Positions 20,770-32,090 of a stretch of 64,000 nucleotides of DNA are shown here, one piece after another (position 1 is the stretch's first letter; every line of letters begins with the position of its first letter). The translations under genes and the position numbers were made by a program. The stretch covers positions 372,001-436,000 of the forward strand of contig NC_041787.1 in assembly GCF_900090045.1 (NCBI RefSeq). Reading direction: 5' to 3'. The notes under the pieces are model-generated. The model saw nothing but the letters and a program-made list of their open reading frames with translations. It did no database searches and was not told the origin of the DNA. The stretch is from Plasmodium malariae. Lineage: Eukaryota > Apicomplexa > Aconoidasida > Haemosporida > Plasmodiidae.

Positions 20770-21530
20770 AAACATTAGGTAGAACTAGCCGCTTTTTGTT
20801 TTCCTGTTTCGTTGTTTATTTTCCCTTTTTACCATGTAAAAAACTTAAGATATTTGCACATCATTAATTATGTATTTCTTTCTTTTCAGTAGTCCCATTT
20901 TTTATGTTCAGCCCCACGTGGAGTATGCTATTTGGCTATAAATATATAAATATAAATATATATATGTATATGTATATGTATGTGTGTATGTATATGTATA
21001 TGTATATGCATATGTTTTCTTTTTTGTTTTTCCTTTTTTTTTTTTTTTTTTTTTTTTTTGTATGCATTTGAATTTCTTCCATTATCCCCCCTTTTTTTGT
21101 TTAGTGTACTGAGAAATAAACTTAATTAACACTTCTTCGAATTAAGCCTAGTTTATTCTTCAAACCACTTTTCAAGGAAAACAACAGTGTATATACAACA
21201 CATTGTTTCTTATAAATATATTATATGAGCATCCTAACTACTCCCTGCATTTTTTTACTATTTTAACAATCCCTTTCATGTATTTAAATATGTGTGCATT
21301 TTTGAAACAATAGGAAGAGAATAATTTAAACTGCAAAAACATTTGCTTAGTCCTCAAATGATACAAATTTTAAAATATATAATCTCTTTTTTTCAAATGG
21401 TCAAATATATGTTCACATAAAAAAAGTGCATGCGCGTACATATGTATGTGTGTACATTTGCCTTTGTATTGATCTGAGCATACGACTATAAGCTGGACCA
21501 AGCAAAATACGCAAGCATCGTTGATCAAAA
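20770..21530. other. Intergenic between sulfurtransferase and Hop2
   Basis: Holds the 3' flank of the sulfurtransferase and the 5' flank of Hop2. TATGTA/TATATG runs (20936-21014) and a T tract of about 30 bp (21030-21060) are the only notable features. Confidence 0.6.
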
Positions 21531-23738
21531 ATGAAAAAGGGTGGAAACAAAAACAAGGTTGAAAAGGGGAAAATCAACGATGTTGTTGAAAATTCGGAAA
21601 ATACAAATAGTATGAACAACAACAATTTAACCAAAAAAAACACGAAGAGCAAAGGGAGCAAAAAACATAAGAACATATCGGAAAATAAAGATGAAGAAAA
21701 AAAAATAAATGAGTTTGGTAATAGCAAAGAAGAACATAAAAAAATTAAATGTGAAAAGGGTAAATATGTAAAAAGGAAAGATGGGGGGGGGTGTAATCAA
21801 ACAGAAAATCATAGGGATTATCCCTTTACAAACAGTTATTCTGAAAATTATGAAAATCATGAAAATTATGAAAATCACGAAAATTATGAAAATCATGAAA
21901 ATCATGAAAATCACGAAAATTATGAAAATCACGAAAATTATGAAAATCATGAAAATCACGAAAATTATGTAAATCAAAAAAATTTGGAAAATGATGAAAT
22001 ATCTGAGAATTATGAAAAATATGAAAAATGCAAAACGAAAAATAATAGACCGCCTAATACTAGTAAACCTGTCAACGTACCTAATGACAGTGAAAATAAA
22101 AAGAGTTTAAAAAAAAGAAAATACAAAAAAAATGAGCAAAAAGGAGAAAATGGAGGGGAAAAGGATGGAATAAATGATGAGTCAAAGGAAAGTATAAATG
22201 TCGGAGCTAAGGAATGTATAAATGTCGAAGTAGAGGAAGGTATAAATGTCGGAGTAGAGGGACCTAATGACAAGGTGCAAGAACAGCTAGACGATGATGT
22301 AAACGAAAAGAAAATAAAACAGGAGAAGCATATGACAAAGAAAAAACAAAAAGTGTGTGATGATAAAAAGGGTAAAGACGCCAATGTAAGGAAAAACAAT
22401 AAAAAGCAAGATTATAATACAAATTTTGAAAGTATAAACTCCGCTAGCAATAAAAATAATATGCTCTTACCAGAGATAATTCAAAATGAAGAAACATGCG
22501 AGGAAAAAATAGAACATATAAAAGTAGAGAAGGGGAAAAAAGAGGGGAATGTAAATAACTATAGTGACAAAGACAAGAAAATAAATAAAGCTAATAACGC
22601 GAAAAAAAAAGTAAACGAAAATAAAAAGGAAAAACAAAATATTCAAGAATTGGATCACCATGCTAATGATAAAAAAGAAAAAGTGAAAAAAAAAAGTAGC
22701 AATACTATGAGAAAAAAAGACAACATAAAAACGGATGACAGTTCTTTAAAGATAGAAAGTACTATTTATCCTGAACACGTCATAAAAGAAGAAGCAGACC
22801 ATGAAAAAGTAGGAAATGAAAAAATAGAAGAAATTGTAGTCGACGAAAAAGCAGACGATGGAAATGCAGACGATGGAAATGCAGACGATGGAAATGCAGA
22901 CGATGGAAATGCAGACGATGGAAATGCTGACGAAGGAAATACAGACAATGAAAATGCATACGACGAAAAACATGAAGACAAAAACCAAGATGAAAAAAAA
23001 CAAGATGACGAAAAAGTAGACGACGAAGAAAAAGGACGAAATGGGAAGAAGATAAAAAAAAAAATGAATAAGAATGACGAATTAAACAAAGGAAAACAAG
23101 CTAAAGTTACCTTATGCGAGTCAGAAGCAAAAGAAAAAATTTTCAAATATATGAAACAAACCAATAGACCGTATTCTGTTGTCAACGTATATGATAATCT
23201 ACACGGCAGTATAAGCAAAAACTCTGTTCAAAAACTAATGGATGAACTAAGTGTGGAAAACAAACTTCAATGTAAAGAGTACGGAAAAGCAAAGGTTTAC
23301 TTAATAAATCAAAAAGAGTTCAAAAGCTTAAATATGGAAGAAATTAACAAGTTAAAAAAGGACATCGAAAGAATAAAAGAGGAAACAGAAATAGCCAAAA
23401 ATGATTATAACAATTTTGTTAAAAAAAGAAAAAAGCTTATTCAAGATTTAGAGTTAATTAAAAATACCGATAAATATAAAAAATCTCTTCAACAAATTGA
23501 AGAAGAGATAAATATATATGAAGAGACAAATAAAAATTGTAAATTAACTGTGGAAGAAATTGAACTTATTAAAAGAAAACACGGCTACTTACACTCTACC
23601 TGGCTTAAACGAAAAAGTTTATGTGTCGAAATAATTAAGTGTATAGCTAGCTTAACTGAAAAAGATACTCAGGGGGTCATATACCATTTGGGAATTGACG
23701 TAGATGAGGATGTCATTCCGTACGATTTATACTTTTAA
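21531..23738 (+). CDS. HOP2: Homologous-pairing protein 2 (Hop2/PSMC3IP/TBPIP) with long N-terminal extension
   Basis: Hop2 pairs with Mnd1 to stimulate Dmc1/Rad51 strand exchange in meiosis, in the nucleus. The conserved protein is the last 210 or so residues (about 525-735): a winged-helix domain (KIFKYMKQTNRPYSVVNVYD, then KNSVQKLMDELSVENKL and EYGKAKVYLINQKEF), a coiled coil (about 600-665), and the C-terminal helical cap WLKRKSLCVEIIKCIASL followed by GIDVDEDVIPYDL. Order and spacing match the human protein, which is only about 217 residues. The first 520 residues are Lys/Glu/Asn-rich and disordered, with an ENHENY array (residues about 104-146) and a DDGNA array (about 443-470). There is no stop or splice signal between extension and core, so I take it as one protein; an internal start near the core remains possible. 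Single exon. Confidence 0.88.
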   Translation: MKKGGNKNKVEKGKINDVVENSENTNSMNNNNLTKKNTKSKGSKKHKNISENKDEEKKINEFGNSKEEHKKIKCEKGKYVKRKDGGGCNQTENHRDYPFTNSYSENYENHENYENHENYENHENHENHENYENHENYENHENHENYVNQKNLENDEISENYEKYEKCKTKNNRPPNTSKPVNVPNDSENKKSLKKRKYKKNEQKGENGGEKDGINDESKESINVGAKECINVEVEEGINVGVEGPNDKVQEQLDDDVNEKKIKQEKHMTKKKQKVCDDKKGKDANVRKNNKKQDYNTNFESINSASNKNNMLLPEIIQNEETCEEKIEHIKVEKGKKEGNVNNYSDKDKKINKANNAKKKVNENKKEKQNIQELDHHANDKKEKVKKKSSNTMRKKDNIKTDDSSLKIESTIYPEHVIKEEADHEKVGNEKIEEIVVDEKADDGNADDGNADDGNADDGNADDGNADEGNTDNENAYDEKHEDKNQDEKKQDDEKVDDEEKGRNGKKIKKKMNKNDELNKGKQAKVTLCESEAKEKIFKYMKQTNRPYSVVNVYDNLHGSISKNSVQKLMDELSVENKLQCKEYGKAKVYLINQKEFKSLNMEEINKLKKDIERIKEETEIAKNDYNNFVKKRKKLIQDLELIKNTDKYKKSLQQIEEEINIYEETNKNCKLTVEEIELIKRKHGYLHSTWLKRKSLCVEIIKCIASLTEKDTQGVIYHLGIDVDEDVIPYDLYF
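21841..21972. repeat. Coding repeat, ENHENY units in Hop2
   Basis: A 9-bp unit (GAAAATCAT or GAAAATTAT) repeated about fourteen times encodes alternating ENH and ENY peptides in the disordered extension. Confidence 0.88.
22852..22945. repeat. Coding repeat, DDGNA units in Hop2
   Basis: Five identical 15-bp units (GCAGACGATGGAAAT) followed by diverged copies encode ADDGN peptides. Confidence 0.88.
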
Positions 23739-24324
23739 TGTTTGTTTACCAGGTCAAGGGTCAAATTTACAAATATGCATATATACATACATGTACCTAT
23801 ATATATGCATATACATACGTGTACATACATATACGCATATACATATTTATATATAAATATGTATGTATCCATATGATCCTTTTATGCTTTCCTTGAACAC
23901 TCATGCTGCTCCTACTTTTAAAATGAATGTTTTAAAACATTCCATTTTTTAAGACTGAGAGAATTTTATGAAATATACAAGCACTGATAATAACACGACT
24001 GTTTATAATTAAAAAAGTAAAGGTAAATAAGAGCATGCTCAATTTAGATTGTACATCCTTCCTATGAATCCTTTGTATATGTTCTTCAAAGGCTACTTGC
24101 ATAAGCAGCGGTACGAAAAGGTAGCATCCTTTAACTTACAGTGTATACATACACAATAATGCTAAAGTTAATGAGACGTGTGCTAAAAAATTGCCTACAG
24201 TAATATCCTTCCCCCAATATATCCTTCACATGGATCATTATTTAATATTTAAAAAAAAAAAAAGAATCTTCAAATATATTTGAATGTGAAAGAAGCAACT
24301 AATTATGCGTATAAATGAAAAGGG

Positions 24325-24355
<31 letters not shown>

Positions 24356-25222
24356 CCTATCTGTTTTGTGTATACATGAATTCCCAGTAACAGATTAAAT
24401 ATATATTTGAAAAAAAGGCAAACATTGAAGCCGTACTTTTTTTTTTTTTTTAGTCCCCTTAAAAGCAAATATGTCAATATTTTAATGTACATATATTATG
24501 TATGTAGCACAAACGATTCTAACATATACCCAATTAGCAACTACAAAAATGGAATGTTTACAAAAAAGTTTATTTTAATTTATTTTGCAGATTTATCAAT
24601 GGTTAAGGGAAAAAAAAAAAAAAAAAGGAAAAGTGCAAAAAAGCGAAAAAGCAATAATGAAACAACGCAACAGCGAAATAGTACAACAACGAAATAACGT
24701 CAAGAAAACACAGCACATAGTTATAAATTCCAAATAAAGACTTCAAAATAGCACGTTACAAACATGTCTACATTTATAAATAAAATTAGTGCCCCTTTGA
24801 AATAAAACAAAAGCTTTTAGCTTTCTAGCGCACAAAACACATAAATTTATGAGCGTGTAATATGTAATTCATTCGAATTAATGGTTTTTTCTTTATTTAT
24901 TAAAACGCGTAAACATCCTATTTTTATTTTTTTGCGGTTAGTTTTATAAAATCTTTAGAGCTACTTGCATACTCTTTCATTTGCTTGGCATGCCATCCAG
25001 AATGGATTAACACAAAAAAAAAAAAAGGGAAAAAGGAAAAGGCAAAACGAAAAAAGGAATGAGAAAAATGGAGCACAGTTGAAAGAGAAAAAGGAAAAAG
25101 GAAAAAGAAAAAGAACAACGTGAAATGAGCACAATAAAAATAGCTGCGTTAATAAGCAAGGGGAAGAATACGGAGATACATACAGGATGTCAGGAAAACA
25201 CACAAAGATGTGTGCATCAAAA
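23739..25222. other. Intergenic between convergent genes
   Basis: Tail-to-tail region of Hop2 (plus) and RPC2 (minus). It contains TATACATA-type runs just after Hop2, an A run of about 24 bp (24327-24351) and an A/G-rich segment at 25014-25115. No gene seen. Confidence 0.6.
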
Positions 25223-28200
25223 CTAGGACTCCTTTACTATAATTTTTGGAAAAACGTTCATAGTTTGCAGCTCCTGAAATAGCAATTTACAGGCATATGG
25301 CATTTTAACCACAACATTTTTATCGTATTTTTTACAAAAGGTACAAAATAAATCATATCCCATTATACCACAGTCTTCACAAATATAAACATCACACACA
25401 TCACTACTTAGCATTAATCTTTCTAATAATAAATTACTAACACCATAAGCTATTAAGCAGTCTCTTTCCATTTCACCTAAACGTAATCCACCTTCTTTTG
25501 ATCTTCCTTCAGTAGGTTGTCTTGTTAATAATTGTCTTGGCCCTCTAGCCCTAGCATGTATTTTATCTTGAACCATATGCTTTAATTTTTGATAATAAAT
25601 AGGTCCCATAAAAATATAGGTCTCTAAAGGTTCACCAGTCAAACCTGAATATAGCAATTCTTTACTTGAACAATTAAAACCATACCTAAACAAAATTTTG
25701 GCTATTTCTTCAAATGGGGTACCACTAAATATAGAACCATATTTAAACTCTCCATCCATAACTGCAGATTTTGATGCTACAAGTTCTAGCAATTTACCTA
25801 CAGTCATACGTGATGGAAAACCATGTGGATTCATAATTAAATCAGGACATATTCCTGACTCAGTAAATGGCATATCTTCTTGATTTACCAACAAACCAAC
25901 TACTCCCTTTTGTCCATGTCTTGAACTAAACTTATCACCTAGTTCTGGTAATCTTGTTTGACGCATAATTATTTTATATATTTTTAATCCCTCCGAATTT
26001 TCTGTAAAAATTATTTTATCAATATAAGATGGATATACACTTTTATATTTTATTTCATTTAATTTAAAATCATTAATATCGATTTTGCTTGTATCTTTCA
26101 CATGATCCTTTATATTTTTTGGTGAATATTTGTTTACATATACTTGTCCTTCTTTTAACATGTACCCAATAGATGCAACTCCATCAATATCTAACGAGTG
26201 ATACTTCTTCATATCTTTATATGCAATTCTTGTAGACTCCTCCTCTCTCCTTATATCTGCTAAAATTTGTGCATTCGTATTATTTTTTACTCTTAACAAG
26301 TTATTGTTCATCTTTGTCAATTTGGTGCCTTCTTCACTTCCTTGTATCGGTTGAAGCTGAGACTGATGCTGAGACTGATATTGCTGTTGGTGCTGCTTTT
26401 CTTTCTGTATTTTGTTAATAATCAGTGGGGAGGGTAAAACAATATCGTTGGATCCATTGAAGTATTTTTTCAGTTCCACTGAATGCTTTCGCATGGACAT
26501 ACATCTACCAAAACCTCTATCTATTGAAGATCTATTTAATACTATGGCATCTTCAATATCGTATCCACAAAAACTCATAACAGCAACTATTGCATTCTGC
26601 CCAGCAGGTAATTTTTCAAAATTAATAAATTCAATCGTTTTAGACTTAACTAAAGGTTTTTGAGGATATACTAGTAAATATAACAATGTATCATATCTAA
26701 CAAATTGATTATAACCGATTGCACCAATGGCTTGTTTCCCCATAGCACACTGATATGTATTCCTTGGACTTTGATTGTGATTTGGGTATGGAATTAATCC
26801 AGCCACAACCCCTAGAATTGTTAATGGATCTATTTCTAAATGAGTCGTACTTGAAGATATGTCTTCCTCATTTAATGCGATTAATAAATTATTCTGTTCA
26901 TTCACATCAATCCATTCAATAACTGAACTTTTCAGTAAATCAAAAAAATTAATTTTACCATTTTCTAAAGCTTTAATATGATCTGGTAATAATTTACATT
27001 TTCCATTCTCAACAATAATTAACGGTCTACATAAGCGACCTCCATCTGTTGATATATATATAGCATTATGTAAAAAGTTATCATATATAGAAACGAATTC
27101 ACCTATTTTCCCATATCTCCTTAAATATCTTATTCTTTGCATAAATCGTTGAGGCCTTTTATGAACTCCTAATAATATTCCATTCAAAATAACAAAGAAA
27201 ACACCTTCTTTGTATATTTCTTCTCCTGTTAAACTGTCACTATCTTCTACACCTAACGTATATAATATTTCAATCAAATTTTTATTGTTTTCATTATCAT
27301 TTGTAACATGCGTCATTAAGGCTAAATTTTTTACTAAACCACACGACTCTCCTTCAGGTGTATCACATGGACACAATACACCCCACTGAGATGGTTGTAA
27401 AGCTCTAGGGCCACTAACTTTTCTCCCTTTTTCAAATTGAGAATTCAATCTTGTCATCATACCAATACATGCAATAAACGATAAACGAGACAACACTTGT
27501 GACACTCCACTCTTTTCCATCTTAAACCTTTTAATGTTCCAATTTCCTGTAGATATAGCAGTTTGCATTCCTCTTGTTATTATATCCTTCGGTAAATTTC
27601 GAAAAACGTCTGGGTAGTTATCATTCAAGTTGCTACTATAGCTGCTACTGTTGTTGTTATTGTTGATGTTACTACTACCGCTAGAGTTGATATAACCACT
27701 TGCGTTATTGTTTCTCATTTTCGAGTTATAACTACTTTGCATATATTTGCTTAGCGTTTGGTCTATCTGCTTTTTCAAGGTGAAATAAAATCGCTTGTAT
27801 AAATCTTCAAACAGCAATGATATCAACTGTCCAGCTAATTCTAACCTTTTATTTCCATAATAATCCTTGTCATCTAACTCGTTTTGATTATTTGCACTAT
27901 CTAAAACTCTCCTAATCATAAGGCAAATACATCTAGCTTTGTTACGAAAATCATACTTACTCTTCTGCTGAATGTGGGATAATAAAACTCGACTTAAAAA
28001 ATCTAATCCTTCTTCAATTATATCCTTTTCATTTTTTACTTGTTTTTCTTTCATTGAACTAAAGAACCCTTTGGCTAATAATCTCGGTCTAATTTTTTTC
28101 CCAATATATAGCAAAGCATCCAAATTTGTTTTAATATTTTCTGTATATAATTCGTACAAAGAAAGTAATATTCCGTTCATATAATTTCGATGAGACCCTA

Positions 28201-29528
28201 TCATTTGAAATATTTCTTGATCGGTTTCGTATCCCATAGCTTTAAGTATAATACAAACCCCTATATCTTCAATAAAAGAATTGTGCTTCAAATACAATTT
28301 ACTGTTTTTATACACAATAGCACATCTACTTTTAGATTCTGCAGTAGTAGATGTGATAGTTGCACATATATTATGCTTGATATCCATTTCAACAATGATT
28401 CTATTTTTTGATAACTGTTCTTGCATTAATAAAACCCTCTCAGTACCTTTCACTATAAAATATCCTCCTGGATCATATGGACATTCCCCTAATTTCATCA
28501 ATTCCTCTTCGTTCTTATTATTTAATACACATATATCACTTCTTAGCATAACAGGTAGTCTACCTATCTCTACATTACTTTTTGTAACTATACTATTTCC
28601 TTTTACATATTCTACATCTACATATATAGGAGCTGAATAAGTTAAGTCTCTTTGTCTACATATCTGAGGTGTCAATTTTGTTTCAATCATATTTTCTTCT
28701 ACTGATGGTCTTCCAACAGAAATGTCTAAAAATTCTACATAGAAATGTTCATCAATATCTGATTTTATAATTTTATTAGTAGTTGCATTCATTATCGTTT
28801 TTATCTCTCTTTTTATAAAATAATTATAAGATTCTATATGCTGCTTAACTAAACCTTTTACTTTTAAATATGCAGGTAATAATTTCCATTTTTCATTTAA
28901 ATTGTTAATGCTTTTCGATTTCTCATAAATATTTTTATTATGTTTTTTATTTTTAACGACAAGTCCTGCGAATTCTTTTTCAACATCGTTGAGGTTAGTA
29001 ATGCTGGAAAAATCGTTATCACAGTATGAACTGTTGTACGTTACTTCTGTCTTCACGCTTTCCTTCGTTCCTTCTTTCATTTCCTTCTTCATTTCCTCAA
29101 TTTTACGTTTAATGCACTCTCCTTTGAATCTTTTGTGGTTCCCATCTTCACTTTTCACTTCGTTATAACAATAAACATTATCCTCTTCATTAACAAGATA
29201 ACTCTGATTGCTTATATTATTTTCTATCCTTATGTTATCCAGTTTTTTTATATTACTGTTAGTACCGTTTGGTGCTTTCTCTTCTCCACGCTCCGCATTC
29301 GTATACTCGTTTTGGTCGTCGTCATTACTACGGTTAGCATGGAGATTTAAGCTGCATTTAATGGAGCTACTGTTGCTACAGTTGTGTCCACCACTATAAC
29401 TATCGTCATATTCAACTCTATCGCTAACGTCCATTTTAGTTAATTTCATTTTGAGATTTTCTTCTAACACATTTTCGCATAAAGTTCCGGTAGTTACAGC
29501 GCTGGATTTTATTTTCTCTTTTCCGTCA

Positions 29529-29559
<31 letters not shown>

Positions 29560-29722
29560 CTTCTACTCCTACTTCTACATTTTCGCCTTTTATTTTTATA
29601 CTGTTTACCTTCTGTTCATGCCCGTTATCTGTTGTGTCCCCTTTGTATTCATAAAATTCATTTGCATTTGCTTCAATTTTTGCACATTTTTTTTTTGCCT
29701 TAATATTTATTACCCTTTTCAT
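25223..29722 (-). CDS. RPC2: DNA-directed RNA polymerase III second-largest subunit (RPC2)
   Basis: Forms half of the Pol III active-site cleft; makes tRNA, 5S rRNA and other small RNAs in the nucleus. The 1499-residue ORF has a Lys/Asn/Glu-rich extension of about 285 residues, then the beta-subunit order: protrusion/lobe (SVGRPSVEENMIETKLTPQ, PYDPGGYFIVKGTERVLLMQ), fork (QPSQWGVLCPCDTPEGESCG), hybrid-binding region (GDKFSSRHGQKGVVG near residue 1264, NPHGFPSRMTVGKLLELVAS near 1300), wall/anchor (RARGPRQLLTRQPTEGRSKE) and a C-terminal zinc ribbon with CEDCG and CTFC near 1446-1463. Assignment to Pol III rather than Pol I or II rests on overall sequence feel and the short C-terminus. Two low-complexity insertions are visible: Asn/Ser-rich near residue 690 and Gln/Ser-rich near 1105. 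Single exon, no break. Confidence 0.92.
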
Positions 29723-29874
29723 GGTAAATCAAGTAATTCTTAACACGGCAACATAAAAAAAAAAGAAAAAATAAGCGCAGTACATGTATGCATACATACA
29801 TATACAAATACACTTTTTACAAGTTTCAAATTCGTTTCTTATTACTCTACCAGCTTAACAAAATACCATATCCA

Positions 29875-29940
29875 TAACCTTAATCTTATCTTTATCCTTA
29901 ACCTTAACCTTAGCCTTAGCCTTAGCCTTAGCCTTAGCCT
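29875..29940. repeat. Hexamer array CTTARC upstream of RPC2
   Basis: Five copies of CTTAGC and two of CTTAAC, preceded by diverged units (CTTAAT, CTTATC, TTTATC) and followed by a T run. It lies about 150-220 bp upstream of the RPC2 start. It resembles a telomere-type hexamer but not the Plasmodium heptamer GGGTTYA. Confidence 0.85.
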
Positions 29941-31157
29941 TTTTTTTTTTTTTTTTATTTTAACTATAAAATATCGAAGTAATGGTTACATTCTCATTTT
30001 TGTTATTTTTCCATACGAATCTTCTTTTTTTTTTTTTTTTAAAATACGTATTTTATTAACCCACTATAATATCTCATTCTTCACAATGTTACATATATTT
30101 CATTATACAAATAATTATATACAAAGTGTAACATGAGTCATTATAGAATTCATTCTAATATAATACTATACACTGCAGAATGACAATCATTGCCGCTAAT
30201 GCTACTTACAATTTTTTACGCTTTATAGAAAAGAGAAAATTAAAAAAAAAAGTGTAAATAATGAAATAATATTTTTAAATATATATCCTATAATTTCTAT
30301 ATCCTTTTTAAATGCTATCCTATTTTTTGCATTTAAATAGTCATGTCAATTTTTCCAAACATTTTGCCAAAATTTTAATTTGCATCATATTTAAGAAAAA
30401 GAGTAAAATTATTATGGTGAATTAAAAATGGATGTTGTTCATTCGTTGGGACGATCTATACAATATATGTATATACGCACGAATGTATGAACATATATAT
30501 ATATATATATATATAATATATAATATATAATATATATGTATGCAAATAAAATGTTTACATATGCACAGAGCCAAGCTCCCAAACACTCTTTCTGCAAATT
30601 TTTTTTTTTTTTTTTTTTCGCACCCATCTAAGTTGCACAGACGAGAATTATTTTTATAAAAGTGAAGGATAAAAAAAGATAGAATATTTTATTTTAAATT
30701 TTAAAATAGCTTCCCTTTTTCATTCATTTGATTGCCCATTTGTTCGTTCATTCGTTTATTCATTTATCATTTTTTCTGTTTATTCTATTTTTTTAAACGG
30801 AAAAATGTTATGCATCAGGATTTTTGAACTGAACAGATTTTCATATATTGAAATATGAAAAAGTCAAAAATAAAACAAATTGCAAAACATGAGTCTATAC
30901 TAACATGTCGTAAAGTTTCAAATTAGCATTTGTAGGGGAATTGTAATTATGCATATCGCTTATTTATTTATTTGGATATTTATCTATTTATGTATATGTG
31001 CATAGCATATTTATGTATATCTTAATAATCACAACGTAAAAGTCAATATTTAGAGCATAACAGTTATGTGCATAAAATAATAAATAGCGACAAAATAAAT
31101 GTATGTTTAATATATTATATGTATGTTGAACAAAAATTTGTGTCAGTTTTTCACAAA

Positions 31158-31256
31158 ATGGGACTGACACAACTATTTTGTATTGTTTTCTTAGGTAGTT
31201 TCTTCATTTGTATATGCGCCAACGAAAAAATCGAAACACAAATCCTTTATTATTAA
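31158..31256 (+). CDS. Possible 32-residue ORF with signal-peptide-like sequence
   Basis: The ORF begins AAAATGGG and reads MGLTQLFCIVFLGSFFICIC followed by ANEKIETQILYY. A hydrophobic core of about 17 residues and a small-residue site after it resemble a secretory signal. The frame is open further upstream (from about 31068) without a hydrophobic start. No in-frame donor follows, although TTAG|GTAGTT inside it could be one. This could be a short first exon, a microprotein or chance. Confidence 0.2.
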   Translation: MGLTQLFCIVFLGSFFICICANEKIETQILYY

Positions 31257-32090
31257 CAACTGAAAAGTATTAAAACGCAGAAAACAGAGATATGCTTTAC
31301 AGAAAAATTAAAAAAAAGGCAAAGTTTCAGCATTTAGCCAGTAAAAAGAAGGTGGAGCTATAGATGAGTATTATTTTTTATGATTGTTCATGTGATAATT
31401 AAATAATCTAATAACTTTTGTAAATATAGTCATGAGCCTTTTCACTGATTAATGGAAGAATTCTCGATTTGTATTATGCGATATACTCATGACACATGGG
31501 TTTACTATATACGCAAAATACATATACATTTTTGATGTATATGTGTACTTGTATGTAAATACATGCAGATATGTGTATATTCGCTGTTCCCCAACAGTGC
31601 TATAATAAATAAATACATACATACATATGTTCGCATACATATATATATATATATAAATGCACAAAATGCATTTTTGTAAGCATGTTATTTCTTCTATAAC
31701 TAAAATAAATAATTATTTGAATAAGAGGAGTTCTTAATAAGTAAATAACAATTAAAAATATAATTGCACAAAATGGCGCAAAATAATATACACGAACATA
31801 TGTTTGCACGAAAATTAAAAAAGGTACACATATGTCTGTACATACGTATACGTCTACATGAATATGTGTACAACCAAAATATTCAATTAAAAGAACATAC
31901 ACATATACAAGTACATATGTATATATTCCAAATGGCATTTTATTGCGCAAAAAAAAAAAAAAAAAATACATATAATAAACATGTGAACATAAAAACACAT
32001 AAACATAAAAACTTGTAAATAAATAAATAAATATATATATATATATACAACACATATACATATAAACACTGCATACACGCAAACTAGTCC

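Larger units (their letters stand above)
29723..32090. other. Intergenic: RPC2 5' flank and eIF5 3' flank
   Basis: Holds a decaying hexamer array (29875-29940) followed by a T run close to the RPC2 start, a T tract near 30600-30618, and TA-rich runs near 30495-30540. A 32-codon ORF at 31158-31256 on the plus strand has a signal-peptide-like sequence. I see no confident gene. Confidence 0.55.

Noticed and set aside
24407..24697. 96-codon plus-strand ORF with Lys-rich tail
   Set aside because: Built from T and A runs between convergent genes; no recognisable sequence.
29875..29940. Interstitial telomere repeat
   Set aside because: The unit CTTAGC is a hexamer and differs from the Plasmodium heptamer GGGTTYA.
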